Below are positions 35,704 through 45,803 of a stretch of DNA of 64,000 bases, one piece after another. The notes beneath the pieces are model-generated. The model was not told where the DNA came from, searched no databases, and saw only the letters and a program-made list of their open reading frames with translations. This DNA comes from Vreelandella nigrificans. GTDB lineage: Bacteria; Pseudomonadota; Gammaproteobacteria; Pseudomonadales; Halomonadaceae. Positions within the stretch are counted from its first letter, which is position 1, and each line of letters starts with the position of its first letter. The stretch is from positions 233,545 to 297,544 of the forward strand of contig NZ_NWUX01000003.1 in the NCBI RefSeq assembly GCF_002374315.1, in the 5' to 3' direction. The translations under genes were made by a program, and so were the position numbers.

Positions 35704-36683
35704 AAGCGCCTGCGTATACTGATTTCACCGCCCGATAGGCGACGCGGGTGGTCATCCTCGGTAACCCAAAGGTTACCGCTCTCATCTACTTCTCCTGCAA
35801 ACGCATCGCTGGAGCGCTCCCCCTGAATGACACGTATAGGCTGCCCTACATAGGCATGGCGCTTATTCCACCCATCGCGCCATGCACAAAACCCTTCATT
35901 CTCAAAGTCCGCCAGCATATCCAGCAACCCAGCAACCGTATCAGCGGCCAACTGGTTACGCGAGATTCCCTCTTTCGCATCAAATAAGGCGGCAACAGGC
36001 TGATCAATAGTGGCGCGCAGGCTATCGGGCAGCGAAAGGTTCATACCGATACCAATAACGACCTCACAGGGTCCCGCAGCATCGCCCGTCACCTCAATCA
36101 AAATCCCTGCGAGCTTGCCAAGCTCACCGCCCTGCTCAGCAAGTAAAATATCGTTGGGCCATTTCAGCTTCGGCTCGACCCCGTACTGCTCCAAAACTTG
36201 CGCCATGACAACGCCCACGGCAAGGCTTAGCCCTTCAAGAGCAGTCACTCCTGCTTCAAAACGCCAACCAATTGAGAGCATTAAACTTTGCCCCCAAGGC
36301 GTCGACCACACCCGACCACGGCGACCACGCCCAGCTGTTTGAAGCTCAACCAGGCACACCTCGCCATGGCCCGCCCCTTGGGCAAAACGTTCGCGCAGAT
36401 ACTCATTGCTAGAAGGAAGTTGATCCTGCACAAATAGTCGCGCCAATAAATGACGGGCTTTAGCAGGCAAATGCTCGACGATTTTCGCCCCCTCAAGAGG
36501 CTCTAAAGGATGGGCAAGCCGATAGCCACGACCTTTGACTGCTACCAATTCTACGCCCAGAGCGTCTAACTTTTTGAGCTGCTTCCATACAGCGGCTCGT
36601 GAAACGCCCAGCGCCTCACCTAATTGTTCACCGGAATGAACCTCGCCATCGCTCAACAAACGCATCAGGTTACCGATGGTCAT
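35700..36683 (-). CDS. birA: Bifunctional biotin-protein ligase / biotin operon repressor
   Basis: A 327-residue BirA. The N-terminal winged helix (about 1-60, SGEQLGEALGVSRAAVWKQLKKL) should bind the bio operator. The catalytic domain has GRGRRGR at 118-124, KWPND at 174-178 and KLAGILIE at 190-197. The C-terminal SH3-like domain is complete. It makes biotinoyl-AMP and biotinylates the acetyl-CoA carboxylase carrier protein. Confidence 0.95.
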   Translation of the reverse strand: MTIGNLMRLLSDGEVHSGEQLGEALGVSRAAVWKQLKKLDALGVELVAVKGRGYRLAHPLEPLEGAKIVEHLPAKARHLLARLFVQDQLPSSNEYLRERFAQGAGHGEVCLVELQTAGRGRRGRVWSTPWGQSLMLSIGWRFEAGVTALEGLSLAVGVVMAQVLEQYGVEPKLKWPNDILLAEQGGELGKLAGILIEVTGDAAGPCEVVIGIGMNLSLPDSLRATIDQPVAALFDAKEGISRNQLAADTVAGLLDMLADFENEGFCAWRDGWNKRHAYVGQPIRVIQGERSSDAFAGEVDESGNLWVTEDDHPRRLSGGEISIRRRL

Positions 36684-36908
36684 GTGCTTGCCCTGCCAAA
36701 AAAAACCAATCTTACCGGATATATAAAAGTGTCGGAAAGCACTGAGATTTCAATTTGATTTTTAGCGTCGAAGTCAACCCCCATTTTAGAGGTCGCCTTT
36801 TCATACTTTGTGCTTACTATAAAGCGCAGGGCGTCAAGCAACGTCTGTTGACTAATAATCACTTGGCTATGCCATTGCTTCTATTTACTAATTACGAGGA
36901 AGAGCAGG
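36684..36908. other. Divergent spacer between birA and the binding-protein gene
   Basis: A 225-nt AT-richer segment. A short minus-strand reading frame here has no recognisable domain or ribosome-binding site. It must hold promoters for both flanking genes, but I could not assign convincing -35/-10 boxes. Confidence 0.35.
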
Positions 36909-37880
36909 ATGCTAAATAAAAAAACACTTGCTACGGCCGCTGCTACCTTTGCACTTACGATGAGCCTCTCAGCCCATGCAGACAATAACTTCCCTTCTGG
37001 CCCGCTAACATTGGTTGTCGGGTTTGCAGCCGGGGGCAGTACGGATATTCAGGCACGGGTACTTGCTAATGTCTTGTCAGAAAACCTTGGCCAGCCTGTC
37101 AACGTTGTCAACCAACCTGGCGCTGGAGGTGCAGTCTCGCTAGCACGATTAATGCACAATCAGGATGAAGGTCATACGTTTGTTTACGCTGGCACTAACG
37201 GCACACTGACTTTCGCCCCACATGCCCATGATACGAACTTCACGCTAGACGACTTCCGCTACGTTGCCAGCATTACTACCGTGCAACACGCCTTAGTAAC
37301 AGGCAAAGACCGCCCATTTGGCGATAGCTGGGAAGACTTAATCGAGTACGCCAAAGAGAATCCTGGGACCAGCTACGCCACCCAGCACGCGCTGGATAGA
37401 CTGGTCATTGAGTACATCATGGAGCAGGAAGGGCTTGATCTACGCATCGTGCCAACAGCTGGCGGCGGTGGTATGGCACCGCTGATTCTTTCAGGTGATG
37501 TTGACTTTGCTTATAGCGGCGGCACCCACTCTGGTTACGCAGATAGCGGAGAAATGCCCGTCCTGCTGAGCATGGATGCTGAACGCTTATTTGCTTACCC
37601 CGATGCCCCAAGCGTTATGGAGGCCGGCTATGACATTGACACTTCAGACTTTCGTGTTGTGGTTGTCCCCAAAAACACGCCCGACAGTAACGTAGAGCGG
37701 CTGGCCGAAGCCCTAGAAGAGGCAACACAGGATGAGCGTTTTATCGAAATCACCGAAGAACGCATCCTGATGCCAGTACATTTCCGTGGCGAGGAAGAAG
37801 CCACAGAGATGCTCTACGCGCAGTCTGAAAATTACCGTGCACTACTTGAGCGAATGGGCGGCGTTCCCTCAGACGACTAA
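36909..37880 (+). CDS. Tripartite tricarboxylate transporter-type substrate-binding protein (TctC/Bug family)
   Basis: A 323-residue periplasmic protein with a signal peptide (about 1-24, cleavage after SAHA) and the Bug opening PLTLVVGFAAGGSTDIQAR followed by NQPGAGGAVS. The family binds carboxylates and hands them to a TctAB membrane pair. No TctA or TctB gene is nearby, so it is an orphan binder. GAGGAAGAGCAGG precedes the ATG. The ligand is not predictable. Confidence 0.85.
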   Translation: MLNKKTLATAAATFALTMSLSAHADNNFPSGPLTLVVGFAAGGSTDIQARVLANVLSENLGQPVNVVNQPGAGGAVSLARLMHNQDEGHTFVYAGTNGTLTFAPHAHDTNFTLDDFRYVASITTVQHALVTGKDRPFGDSWEDLIEYAKENPGTSYATQHALDRLVIEYIMEQEGLDLRIVPTAGGGGMAPLILSGDVDFAYSGGTHSGYADSGEMPVLLSMDAERLFAYPDAPSVMEAGYDIDTSDFRVVVVPKNTPDSNVERLAEALEEATQDERFIEITEERILMPVHFRGEEEATEMLYAQSENYRALLERMGGVPSDD

Positions 37881-37905
37881 TCCGCATAGCTAAATATGTG
37901 CTGAC

Positions 37906-37941
37906 ATAACGCCCTCAAATGGTCTATCTAGAGGGCGTTAT
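37906..37941 (+). terminator. Hairpin after the Bug-type binding protein gene
   Basis: Perfect 11-bp stem ATAACGCCCTC / GAGGGCGTTAT (37906-37916, 37931-37941) with a 14-nt loop, 25 nt after the stop codon. No T-run follows, so termination efficiency is uncertain. Confidence 0.5.
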
Positions 37942-38095
37942 AGCGATGATAAGTGCTAACTAGGTTTCGAACTTACAAAGAAACTATCCCACCAGCAGCA
38001 TAGTGGGTACAATGCTCGCCCATTTTCCCTAACCGCGCCTAGGGACTCTTCAAAATTGTATCCATAGGTGCCATTCTAATCGATAGAGTTCTCCT

Positions 38096-39937
38096 ATGAG
38101 CACCACCCCGTCAATTGATAATCTTCGCAACATTGCCATTATTGCCCACGTTGACCATGGCAAAACTACCTTAGTAGACAAGCTGTTAAGTCAATCTGGC
38201 ACGCTTGACCGTAAGGCTGAAGGCCAAGAGCGCGTTATGGACTCCAATGACCAGGAGAAAGAGCGCGGCATCACCATCCTGGCCAAAAACACTGCCATTC
38301 AGTGGCAAGATAGCAGTGGCAAGGATTACCACATCAACATCGTGGACACCCCTGGGCACGCCGATTTTGGTGGCGAAGTCGAGCGTGTAATGTCCATGGT
38401 GGACTCTGTTCTACTACTAGTAGACGCCGTTGATGGTCCAATGCCGCAAACTCGCTTTGTTACCCAGAAGGCATTTTCCCAGGGCCTTAAGCCGATCGTG
38501 GTAGTCAATAAAATTGACCGGCCTGGCGCACGCCCTGACTGGGTTATCGATCAGATTTTCGATCTATTTGACAACCTGGGCGCTACTGATGAGCAGCTTG
38601 ATTTCCCAATTATTTACTGCTCGGCGCTAAATGGCATTGCCGGTATGGATCCGGAAGACTTATCCGACAATATGGACCCGATGTTCCAGGCGATTGTGGA
38701 TATCGTTGAGCCGCCTAAGGTTGAGCTCGATGGCCCCTTCCAAATGCAGATCTCCGCACTGGACTACAACAGCTATGTTGGCGTTATCGGCCTTGGTCGC
38801 ATTAAGCGCGGCTCGGTAAAACCAAACCAGCAAGTTTCCGTAATTAGCGTTGATGGCACTATCCGTAAGGGCAAAATTGGCCAGGTCATGACCCATATGG
38901 GCCTTGAGCGTGTGCAAACCACCGAAGCGACAGCGGGCGATATCGTCTGCGTTACCGGTGTTGATAATCTATCGATTTCTGACACGCTATGTGATCCGAC
39001 GAGCGTCGAAGCACTGCCGCCGTTGTCAGTGGATGAGCCAACCGTTTCGATGACCTTCCAGGTCAACGACTCGCCATTCGCTGGCAAAGAGGGCAAGTTC
39101 GTCACTAGCCGAAACATTAAAGATCGCCTGGAACAAGAGCTTATCCACAACGTGGCGCTGCGCGTTGAACAAGGCGAAACGCCAGAGAAATTTAAAGTCT
39201 CCGGCCGTGGTGAACTACACCTCTCGGTACTGATTGAAACCATGCGCCGTGAAGGCTTCGAGCTGGCTGTTGGCCGTCCTGAAGTCATCATCAAAGAGAT
39301 CGACGGTGTTAAGCAGGAGCCTTACGAAGAAGTCATCATCGACTGTGAAGAGCAGCATCAGGGCTCAATCATGGAAGAGCTTGGCTACCGCAAAGGCGAG
39401 TTGACCAATATGAACCCGGACGGTAAAGGCCGCGTTCGCTTGGACTTCATGATTCCTGCCCGTGGCTTGATTGGCTTCCGTGGCCAGTTCCTGACCTTGA
39501 CGTCAGGCACCGGCATCCTCACCAGCCGCTTTGACCATTACGGCCCGCTGAAGCCCGATGCATCTATCGAGCGTCGCAATGGCGTTTTGGTTTCCATGGT
39601 AGGCGGCAAAGCCCTGGCGTACGCGCTATATGCCCTGCAAGAACGCGGTAAGCTGATTATTGATCACGCTACCGAAGTGTACGAAGGCATGCTGATTGGT
39701 ATTAACAATCGCGCCAACGACATGGTCGTTAACCCGACCAAGGGCAAAAAGCTCGATAACATGCGCTCAACGGGTAACGATGAGAACATCGTGCTGACCC
39801 CGCCCATCAAGTTCACCCTTGAGCAGGCCATTGAGTTCCTGGATTCCGATGAGCTGGTGGAAGTAACGCCAAGCCATATCCGACTGCGCAAGAAATACTT
39901 GACCGAAAATGAGCGTAAGCGTGCTAGCAAGAAGTAA
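38096..39937 (+). CDS. typA: Translational GTPase TypA/BipA
   Basis: A 613-residue ribosome-associated GTPase. G1 AHVDHGKT lies at 18-25, [14 protein letters not shown] and [11 protein letters not shown] follow; then EF-G-like domains II, III and V and the TypA-specific C-terminal domain (about 480-600). It helps 50S assembly and stress adaptation at low temperature. It is monocistronic, ending at a strong terminator. Confidence 0.97.
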   Translation: MSTTPSIDNLRNIAIIAHVDHGKTTLVDKLLSQSGTLDRKAEGQERVMDSNDQEKERGITILAKNTAIQWQDSSGKDYHINIVDTPGHADFGGEVERVMSMVDSVLLLVDAVDGPMPQTRFVTQKAFSQGLKPIVVVNKIDRPGARPDWVIDQIFDLFDNLGATDEQLDFPIIYCSALNGIAGMDPEDLSDNMDPMFQAIVDIVEPPKVELDGPFQMQISALDYNSYVGVIGLGRIKRGSVKPNQQVSVISVDGTIRKGKIGQVMTHMGLERVQTTEATAGDIVCVTGVDNLSISDTLCDPTSVEALPPLSVDEPTVSMTFQVNDSPFAGKEGKFVTSRNIKDRLEQELIHNVALRVEQGETPEKFKVSGRGELHLSVLIETMRREGFELAVGRPEVIIKEIDGVKQEPYEEVIIDCEEQHQGSIMEELGYRKGELTNMNPDGKGRVRLDFMIPARGLIGFRGQFLTLTSGTGILTSRFDHYGPLKPDASIERRNGVLVSMVGGKALAYALYALQERGKLIIDHATEVYEGMLIGINNRANDMVVNPTKGKKLDNMRSTGNDENIVLTPPIKFTLEQAIEFLDSDELVEVTPSHIRLRKKYLTENERKRASKK

Positions 39938-39970
39938 GCGTTAGCAGCAACAAACTTTAAGCAAGCCCCC

Positions 39971-40000
39971 AAAAGCCCGCATTTGTGCGGGCTTTTTCTT
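39971..40000 (+). terminator. Rho-independent terminator after typA
   Basis: AAAAGCCCGCA / TGCGGGCTTTTT with a 4-nt loop, 34 nt after the typA stop, with a T-run on the plus strand. Confidence 0.93.
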
Positions 40001-40219
40001 TTACAGCCATCCGCCTTCCGGCTCGCCCTTCCCACTTTCAGTCAATGCGCCAAGTGGCTCCGTTAACGCAGCCTAAACGCTAGCAGGCTGGAAAGATGGC
40101 GCGTTCTATCGCACAGTAACGCTAACCTCAGCATGGTCTCGGCCCGCTGGCATCTTGCAATTCATACAGGTGTTTGGATTTTCCCCCTATCCGGCCACCA
40201 GCACATGGGCACTCTTCAT

Positions 40220-41653
40220 ATGAGCGGTCATAACGTCTGGACTCATAAAGGCACTTTTTTATTAGCAGCGGTTGGTTCTGCCGTTGGCCTAGGCAATCTC
40301 TGGCGCTTTCCTTACCTTGCTGGTGAAAACGGTGGCGGGGCGTTTATTTTGGTTTATGCATTGACCATTTTTGCAGTGGGAATACCCATTTTAATTGCCG
40401 AAACCATGCTAGGGCGCACCAGCCGCCAAAGCCCTATTATGGGTATGCGGCACTTAACCAAAACCCACAAGACCTCCCGTGTTTGGGAGTCGATTGGCTG
40501 GTTGGGGGCCGTCTCTGCTTTTCTAATTCTAAGTTTCTACTCGGTCATTGCAGGCTGGGCGTTGCACTACACTTGGCTAATGCTGACTGGCGAACTGGTT
40601 GGCGCGGACGCGCAAACCATCGGCGATGGCTTCAATGCGCTGTTAGCGTCGCCAGGGCTGATGACGCTCTACCACACCCTGTTTATTGCAGCCTCTGCGC
40701 TTATTGTGGCAATGGGCATTCACAAAGGCATTGAGTCGGGTCTGCGAATCATGATGCCTGCTCTGTTTGCCATTCTGATCGTGGTGCTTATTTACGGTGT
40801 CATTAACGGCGACGTAGGCGCCGCAGCCGGTTTCCTGTTCACCTTTAATCTTGGCGATCTCAGCTTGGAAGGCTGGCTACAGGCCATGGGTCAATCATTC
40901 TTCACGCTGAGCCTTGGTATGGGCGCTATCATGGCCTACGGCGCGTATATGTCTAGCGAGGCCTCACTAACCCGCACCGCCATTGCCGTCGCCTTTGTGG
41001 ATACCGCCGTGGCGATGGTGGCTGGCTTAGCAATTTTCTCGATCGTATTTGGCGCCGGGCTTGAGACTAGCCAAGGCCCAGGGCTTATGTTTGTAACACT
41101 GCCGCTGGCTTTTGCCGATATGCCCTTTGGCGCACTGGTCGGCGGCGTATTCTTTATTTTAGTGCTGGGCGCCGCGATCAGCTCGTCTATCTCATTGATA
41201 GAACCAGTCGCCGCTTTCTTGGTCGAGCGCTTTGATATGACCCGCCCCCAAGCGGTAACAATTATGGTCGTTGCCGCTTGGGCGATGGGTTTACTGACGG
41301 TGGTGAGCTTCAACATCTGGGCAGAAGGGACGATTTTCCACACTCTATTTGGGCGCAGCGCTTTCGACTTTATCGAGCTGCTAACCAATATCTTTATGCC
41401 ACTAGGCGGCTTGATGATCGCGCTTTTTGCGGGGTGGGCACTGACTCAAAGCGAGGTCATGAAAGAGCTCGGCACCAATAAAACCTGGTTTATGGTATGG
41501 CGGTTTTTGGTGCGCTTTGTTGGCCCGGCAGCGGTATCGTTTGTTTTCTTACGCACCATCCCTTACGTAGAAGGCTATGTGATTCCTACTCTTGGCGCAT
41601 TAATTATCGTGGGCGCGTTTGCGCTTAGCCAACGGATGCGTAAACCCACTTAA
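40220..41653 (+). CDS. Sodium-dependent neurotransmitter:sodium symporter family transporter
   Basis: A 477-residue NSS (SNF) family permease with about 11-12 TM helices. The first helix has GSAVGLGNLWRFPYL, the unwound sodium- and substrate-binding segment of LeuT-like proteins. It is expected to import an amino acid or similar compound with Na+. The start is uncertain: I chose the ATG at 40220 (MSGHNVWTHKGTF) because conserved sequence begins there, but in-frame ATGs at 40205 and 40133 exist and none has a good Shine-Dalgarno. Confidence 0.85.
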   Translation: MSGHNVWTHKGTFLLAAVGSAVGLGNLWRFPYLAGENGGGAFILVYALTIFAVGIPILIAETMLGRTSRQSPIMGMRHLTKTHKTSRVWESIGWLGAVSAFLILSFYSVIAGWALHYTWLMLTGELVGADAQTIGDGFNALLASPGLMTLYHTLFIAASALIVAMGIHKGIESGLRIMMPALFAILIVVLIYGVINGDVGAAAGFLFTFNLGDLSLEGWLQAMGQSFFTLSLGMGAIMAYGAYMSSEASLTRTAIAVAFVDTAVAMVAGLAIFSIVFGAGLETSQGPGLMFVTLPLAFADMPFGALVGGVFFILVLGAAISSSISLIEPVAAFLVERFDMTRPQAVTIMVVAAWAMGLLTVVSFNIWAEGTIFHTLFGRSAFDFIELLTNIFMPLGGLMIALFAGWALTQSEVMKELGTNKTWFMVWRFLVRFVGPAAVSFVFLRTIPYVEGYVIPTLGALIIVGAFALSQRMRKPT

Positions 41654-41654
41654 C

Positions 41655-41712
41655 ACAACAATAGCTACGCAAATAAGCACATATAAACAACTACATAAAT
41701 AACTACGCAGAC
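41655..41712 (+). repeat. Degenerate 12-14 nt tandem repeats after the NSS stop codon
   Basis: Four units follow the stop: AGCTACGCAAAT, AAGCACATATAAAC, AACTACATAAAT, AACTACGCAGAC. The third and fourth are nearest. It is an AT-rich segment ending 30 nt before the ATPase gene. Confidence 0.6.
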
Positions 41713-41742
41713 AGCCCAGACCGTCTATGGTGCGAGGATACG

Positions 41743-42513
41743 ATGAAACCGCTTATCGAAGTACAACAAGTTAATAAAGCATTCGGTGGGCTACAGGTGA
41801 TCAACGACTGCTCGATTCGTGTCGAAAGAGGCTCAATCACCGGTATGATCGGCCCCAATGGGGCCGGAAAATCCACACTGTTTAATCTCATCGCCGGGGC
41901 ACTGACACCAGATAGCGGCCGCATACTGCTGGATGGTGAGGACATCACGGCATTAAGTGCCGACCAACGTTTTCATAAAGGCTTGCTGCGCACTTTTCAG
42001 ATTGCCCATGAGTTCAGTCAAATGAGCGCCCTGGAAAATTTGATGATGGTGCCGCCCAATCAGGCTGGTGAAAACCTATTCAACGCCTGGTTTAAACCAG
42101 GGCTAGTACGCCAGCAGGAAGCCGAAGTGCGTCGCCGCGCCCTGGAAGTAATTGAGTTCGTTGGACTTCATCATGTACGAAATGAGCTGGCAGGCAACTT
42201 ATCAGGAGGCCAGAAGAAGCTGTTAGAACTTGGCCGTACCATGATGAGCGACGCCAAAGTCGTGCTGTTAGATGAAATTGCCGCTGGCGTGAACCGCACG
42301 CTGCTAGGCGACTTAATGGGCAACATCGAACGCTTAAACCGTGAGTTGGGCTACACCTTCTTGGTTATTGAGCACGATATGGACATGATTTCCCGACTAT
42401 GCGACCCAGTGATTGTGCTAGCCCAAGGGAGCGTAATGATAGAAGGGAATATTGAGGAGATACGCAATAATCCTGCGGTCATAGAGGCCTACTTCGGCAC
42501 TGATGCCGCTTAA
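41743..42513 (+). CDS. Branched-chain amino acid-type ABC transporter ATP-binding protein (LivG-like)
   Basis: A 256-residue ABC ATPase: Walker A GPNGAGKS at 37-44, signature LSGGQ at 153-157, Walker B VVLLDE ending at 178, plus the C-terminal BCA_ABC_TP helix (NPAVIEAYFG) typical of LivG. It energises the HAAT-family importer encoded downstream. AGGAT lies before the ATG. Annotation to a specific substrate is not possible. Confidence 0.92.
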   Translation: MKPLIEVQQVNKAFGGLQVINDCSIRVERGSITGMIGPNGAGKSTLFNLIAGALTPDSGRILLDGEDITALSADQRFHKGLLRTFQIAHEFSQMSALENLMMVPPNQAGENLFNAWFKPGLVRQQEAEVRRRALEVIEFVGLHHVRNELAGNLSGGQKKLLELGRTMMSDAKVVLLDEIAAGVNRTLLGDLMGNIERLNRELGYTFLVIEHDMDMISRLCDPVIVLAQGSVMIEGNIEEIRNNPAVIEAYFGTDAA

Positions 42514-42620
42514 ATGAACAATGCCAAAACAGCGCGTTAAACGATAACCAAAACAAAACACGGCCACCTTGGTTAAGCCATGGGCGGCACTGCTGAGACA
42601 CTCTCACAGAGACACTTTCT

Positions 42621-43343
42621 ATGTCGTCAACGCAACCTCAGCCACTGTTGGAAGCACGCGATGTGCACGGCGGCTATGGCAGTATGAATATTTTAAACGG
42701 GGTTGATATGACCCTGTACGCCGATGAAGTTGGCGTCATTGTCGGCCCCAACGGGGCGGGCAAATCCACCATGCTAAAAGCCATATTTGGCCTGTTAAAC
42801 GTTAATCACGGCGAGATTCTGCTTAACGGCCAGCCAATTCATAACTTGCCACCCAACCGCCTGGTTGAGCGAGGCATGGGATTTGTACCTCAGGAAAAAA
42901 ATGTTTTCCCTAGCCTAACCGTTAAAGAAAACCTGGAGATGGGCGCCTATCTCAAGCCACAAAACGTTAAGCGTATGCTGGAGCAGGTGTATGACTTTTT
43001 CCCTCCGCTAGTGGAGAAGCGCCATCAGCCTGCAGGCGAGTTGTCCGGTGGCCAGCGTCAGATGGTCGCCATGGGCCGCGCGTTAATGGCCGAACCCAGC
43101 CTATTACTGCTGGATGAGCCCACCGCGGGTCTGTCACCACTCTATATGAACGAGATTTTCGACCGAGTGAAAAAAATCAACGCCGCAGGTGTCGGTATCT
43201 TAATGGTCGAGCAGAACGCCAAGCAGGCCTTAGCAATTGCAGATAAGGGCTTTGTGCTGGCAGCAGGCCAAAACCGCTTTACGGATACCGGGGCAGCGCT
43301 GCTAGCAAACCCTGACGTTGCTAAAAGCTTTTTGGGCGGCTAG
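42621..43343 (+). CDS. Branched-chain amino acid-type ABC transporter ATP-binding protein (LivF-like)
   Basis: A 240-residue ABC ATPase with Walker A GPNGAGKS at 42-49, LSGGQRQMVAMGRALM signature region and LLLLDEPTAGLSP Walker B. Second ATPase of the importer, 107 nt after the LivG-like gene and 16 nt before the first permease gene. Confidence 0.92.
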   Translation: MSSTQPQPLLEARDVHGGYGSMNILNGVDMTLYADEVGVIVGPNGAGKSTMLKAIFGLLNVNHGEILLNGQPIHNLPPNRLVERGMGFVPQEKNVFPSLTVKENLEMGAYLKPQNVKRMLEQVYDFFPPLVEKRHQPAGELSGGQRQMVAMGRALMAEPSLLLLDEPTAGLSPLYMNEIFDRVKKINAAGVGILMVEQNAKQALAIADKGFVLAAGQNRFTDTGAALLANPDVAKSFLGG

Positions 43344-43359
43344 CCCGGGGGAGAAACGC

Positions 43360-44367
43360 GTGAACGAACTGGTCTTTTTTATTAATAACGTGGTAATTGC
43401 GGGCAGCGTCACTGGCTCTATTTATGCCATCGGCGCCATCGGCGTAACGCTGATTTTCAGCATTATGCGCTTTGCCCATTTTGCTCATGCCGACATGATG
43501 ACCTTTGGTGCCTTTATGGTGTTGCTGCTCACCACCGCCTTTCCGGCAGCGGGCGCCAGCATTGGCGTCCCCACAGCGATACTCATGCTACCACTTGCCA
43601 TGGTGTTAACTGCAGTGCTGGCAGTAGGTATTGATAAAGCGTTTTACAAACCGCTGCGCGCTCACGGGGTGAAGCCTATCGTTATGGTGATCGGCTCGCT
43701 GGGTGTGACGCTGATGCTCCAGGGACTTATCCGGCTATTTGCGGGCACTAGCGGGCAGAGCCTATATGTGGACGATCGCAAAGAGATTTTCCGCATTGCT
43801 CTGCCTTTTGAAGGTGCGCGCGCGCCGATTGTGATTACCGAGCCACAAATTTACTTATTTGTCATCACCATTGTCGCCGTCGTAGCGCTGCACTTTTTTC
43901 TTAGCCGCTCGCGACTGGGTAAGGCGATGCGCGCTATGTCCGACAACCCTGAGCTTGCCCAGGCATCGGGTATCAACACCAACACTATTGTGGCGGTGAC
44001 CTGGGTGATCGCGGGTGGACTCGCAGCGATCGCCGGCACCCTGCTCTCGCTGGACGTTACCTTCAAACCCGACCTCAGCTTCTTCTTGCTGCTACCAATT
44101 TTTGCAGCGGCCATTGTCGGTGGCGTTGGCCACCCCTACGGCGCCATTGCGGGAGGCTTTGTGGTGGGCTTTGCAGAAACGCTAGCGGTGTTTAACTGGA
44201 ACGTGCTGCTACGCCCTTTCCGCGATAGCCTACCAGCCTGGCTTGAGCTGCCTAACAATCTCGCCTTCGTGGGCACCGAGTACAAAATTGTCGTGCCGTT
44301 CTTTATTCTGGTGGCCATTCTGGTTTGGCGCCCTACCGGCCTGTTTAAGGGTAAGGTGATCTCATGA
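43360..44367 (+). CDS. Branched-chain amino acid-type ABC transporter permease (LivH-like)
   Basis: A 335-residue integral membrane protein with the LivH signature region GRAMRAMSDNPELAQASGIN (here GKAMRAMSDNPELA) and IVGGVGHPYGAIAGG. I place the start at the GTG at 43360, which has GGGGAG 8 nt upstream; a longer frame beginning at 43318 would overlap the ATPase gene and lacks family similarity. Confidence 0.9.
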   Translation: MNELVFFINNVVIAGSVTGSIYAIGAIGVTLIFSIMRFAHFAHADMMTFGAFMVLLLTTAFPAAGASIGVPTAILMLPLAMVLTAVLAVGIDKAFYKPLRAHGVKPIVMVIGSLGVTLMLQGLIRLFAGTSGQSLYVDDRKEIFRIALPFEGARAPIVITEPQIYLFVITIVAVVALHFFLSRSRLGKAMRAMSDNPELAQASGINTNTIVAVTWVIAGGLAAIAGTLLSLDVTFKPDLSFFLLLPIFAAAIVGGVGHPYGAIAGGFVVGFAETLAVFNWNVLLRPFRDSLPAWLELPNNLAFVGTEYKIVVPFFILVAILVWRPTGLFKGKVIS

Positions 44368-45689
44368 GCCACCCCACAAAAACACGTAACCCCGCTTATA
44401 CACCTAAAGACCCCCCCCCTGAGCGGCGCTTTCCATTGCGAGAGCTAATACTGTTTGGTGCACTGTTCGTCGCAGTACTGGCGGTTTACGCAGTGATGGG
44501 GGCGGCCTACAGCACGCGTATGCTGGTTGAGGCGGCCTGTTACGCCATTCTAGCCCTCGGTCTAACCATTCAGTGGGGCTACGCGGGACAGTTTAATGCT
44601 GGCGTGATGGGCTTTGTTGCCTTAGGTGGCTTCTGCGCCATGCTGTTCAGCGTGCCGGTAAATGACGCTTTCTGGGGCACCGAGCTACCCGGAGAGCTCG
44701 GCCGCGTACTGCTCTATGGTATTGCCGCCACGCTGGTGGTGGTAGGTGCTACCAAGCTGGATAGGCTGGGTGTGCCTAAAAAGCTGCGTACCGTGGTTGC
44801 TGTGGTGCTGGCTGTAGTGCTCTATTTAGTGATTATCAGCCTACTGCGTGAAGTAACCAGCGATATCCAGTCACGAGCGGGGTTTGTCGGCGGCTTCGGC
44901 CTACCTGCCTGGTTGGGCTGGATAGCTGGTGGCGCGCTGGCCGGGGCCGTTGGCTACTTTATTGGCCACGTCTGCCTTGGGCTACGTAGCGACTACCTTG
45001 CCATTGCCACATTAGGTATCGCGGAAATCATTAAAGCGTTTTTGAAAAACTCCGACTGGTTGACTCGCGGCACTGCCACGGTTTCCCCGCTCCCCTGGCC
45101 CACCCCCGGCCCAGCAGAGCTGGGCTTTACCCTTTCACGCGCGGTGTACCTGTCCGTCACCGCCGTAGTGATTGCGGTGATATTCTTGCTGCTCCACCGC
45201 GCCTATCACGCCCCCTGGGGACGGATGATTCGCGCTATCCGCGATAACGAAGTCTCATCAGCGGCGATGGGTAAAGATATCAACAAGCGTCGCTTAGAGA
45301 TTTTCGTATTAGGCTGCATCTTAATGGGCCTGGGCGGCGGTATGCTGGGAACATTTAATAGCCTATTCGACCCTCAGGGCTACTTACCTCTTAACCATAC
45401 CTTCCTAGTACTGGTCATGGTGATTTTAGGCGGCCCTGGTAACAACTTAGGCACCATTTTCGGCGCTGTGGCCGTCTACATTATCTGGATTATGTCGGAG
45501 CCACTGGCGTTAGCCCTGATGCAGATGGCGGTCTTTATTGGCGAAGGTTGGTTCGGCTGGGAGCCGCCACGCAACCTGGAGAGCCGAGCGCTTCAGGCGC
45601 GGGTCTTTGTCATCGGTCTGCTGATTACTTTGGTGCTGCGTTTCGCCCCTAAAGGGTTACTGCCCGAGAAGATCAAAAGCCACGGTTAA
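44364..45689 (+). CDS. Branched-chain amino acid-type ABC transporter permease (LivM-like)
   Basis: A 441-residue membrane protein. The N-terminus is a Pro-rich cytoplasmic tail, then about ten TM helices. QWGYAGQFNAGVMGFVALGG and the coupling-helix motif GRMIRAIRDNEVSSAAMGKDINKRRL identify LivM. Its ATG overlaps the LivH-like stop by four bases. It is longer than E. coli LivM-type cores, with an extra segment around residues 105-150. Confidence 0.9.
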   Translation: MSHPTKTRNPAYTPKDPPPERRFPLRELILFGALFVAVLAVYAVMGAAYSTRMLVEAACYAILALGLTIQWGYAGQFNAGVMGFVALGGFCAMLFSVPVNDAFWGTELPGELGRVLLYGIAATLVVVGATKLDRLGVPKKLRTVVAVVLAVVLYLVIISLLREVTSDIQSRAGFVGGFGLPAWLGWIAGGALAGAVGYFIGHVCLGLRSDYLAIATLGIAEIIKAFLKNSDWLTRGTATVSPLPWPTPGPAELGFTLSRAVYLSVTAVVIAVIFLLLHRAYHAPWGRMIRAIRDNEVSSAAMGKDINKRRLEIFVLGCILMGLGGGMLGTFNSLFDPQGYLPLNHTFLVLVMVILGGPGNNLGTIFGAVAVYIIWIMSEPLALALMQMAVFIGEGWFGWEPPRNLESRALQARVFVIGLLITLVLRFAPKGLLPEKIKSHG

Positions 45690-45722
45690 TCGCCTGATTT
45701 AGCAAATGCAACGCCATTAAAC

Positions 45723-45757
45723 AATGCCCCAGGTCGGTGTGACCTAGGGCATTTTGC
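45723..45757 (+). terminator. Terminator after the LivM-like gene
   Basis: 13-nt arms AATGCCCCAGGTC and GACCTAGGGCATT (one mismatch) with a 5-nt loop, followed by TTTTG on the plus strand. It lies between the convergent permease and binding-protein genes and may serve both. Confidence 0.7.
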
Positions 45758-45803
45758 TTTGCTAATGCTTGCTACCTGATAGCGCCGCTACTCTATTTAG
45801 AAT

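Noticed and set aside
36680..36862. Short minus-strand reading frame overlapping the birA start
   Set aside because: No ribosome-binding site, no recognised domain, and it would overlap the start of birA.
40133..40219. Upstream start for the NSS transporter
   Set aside because: The 29 added residues are not similar to the family and have no ribosome-binding site; not fully excluded.
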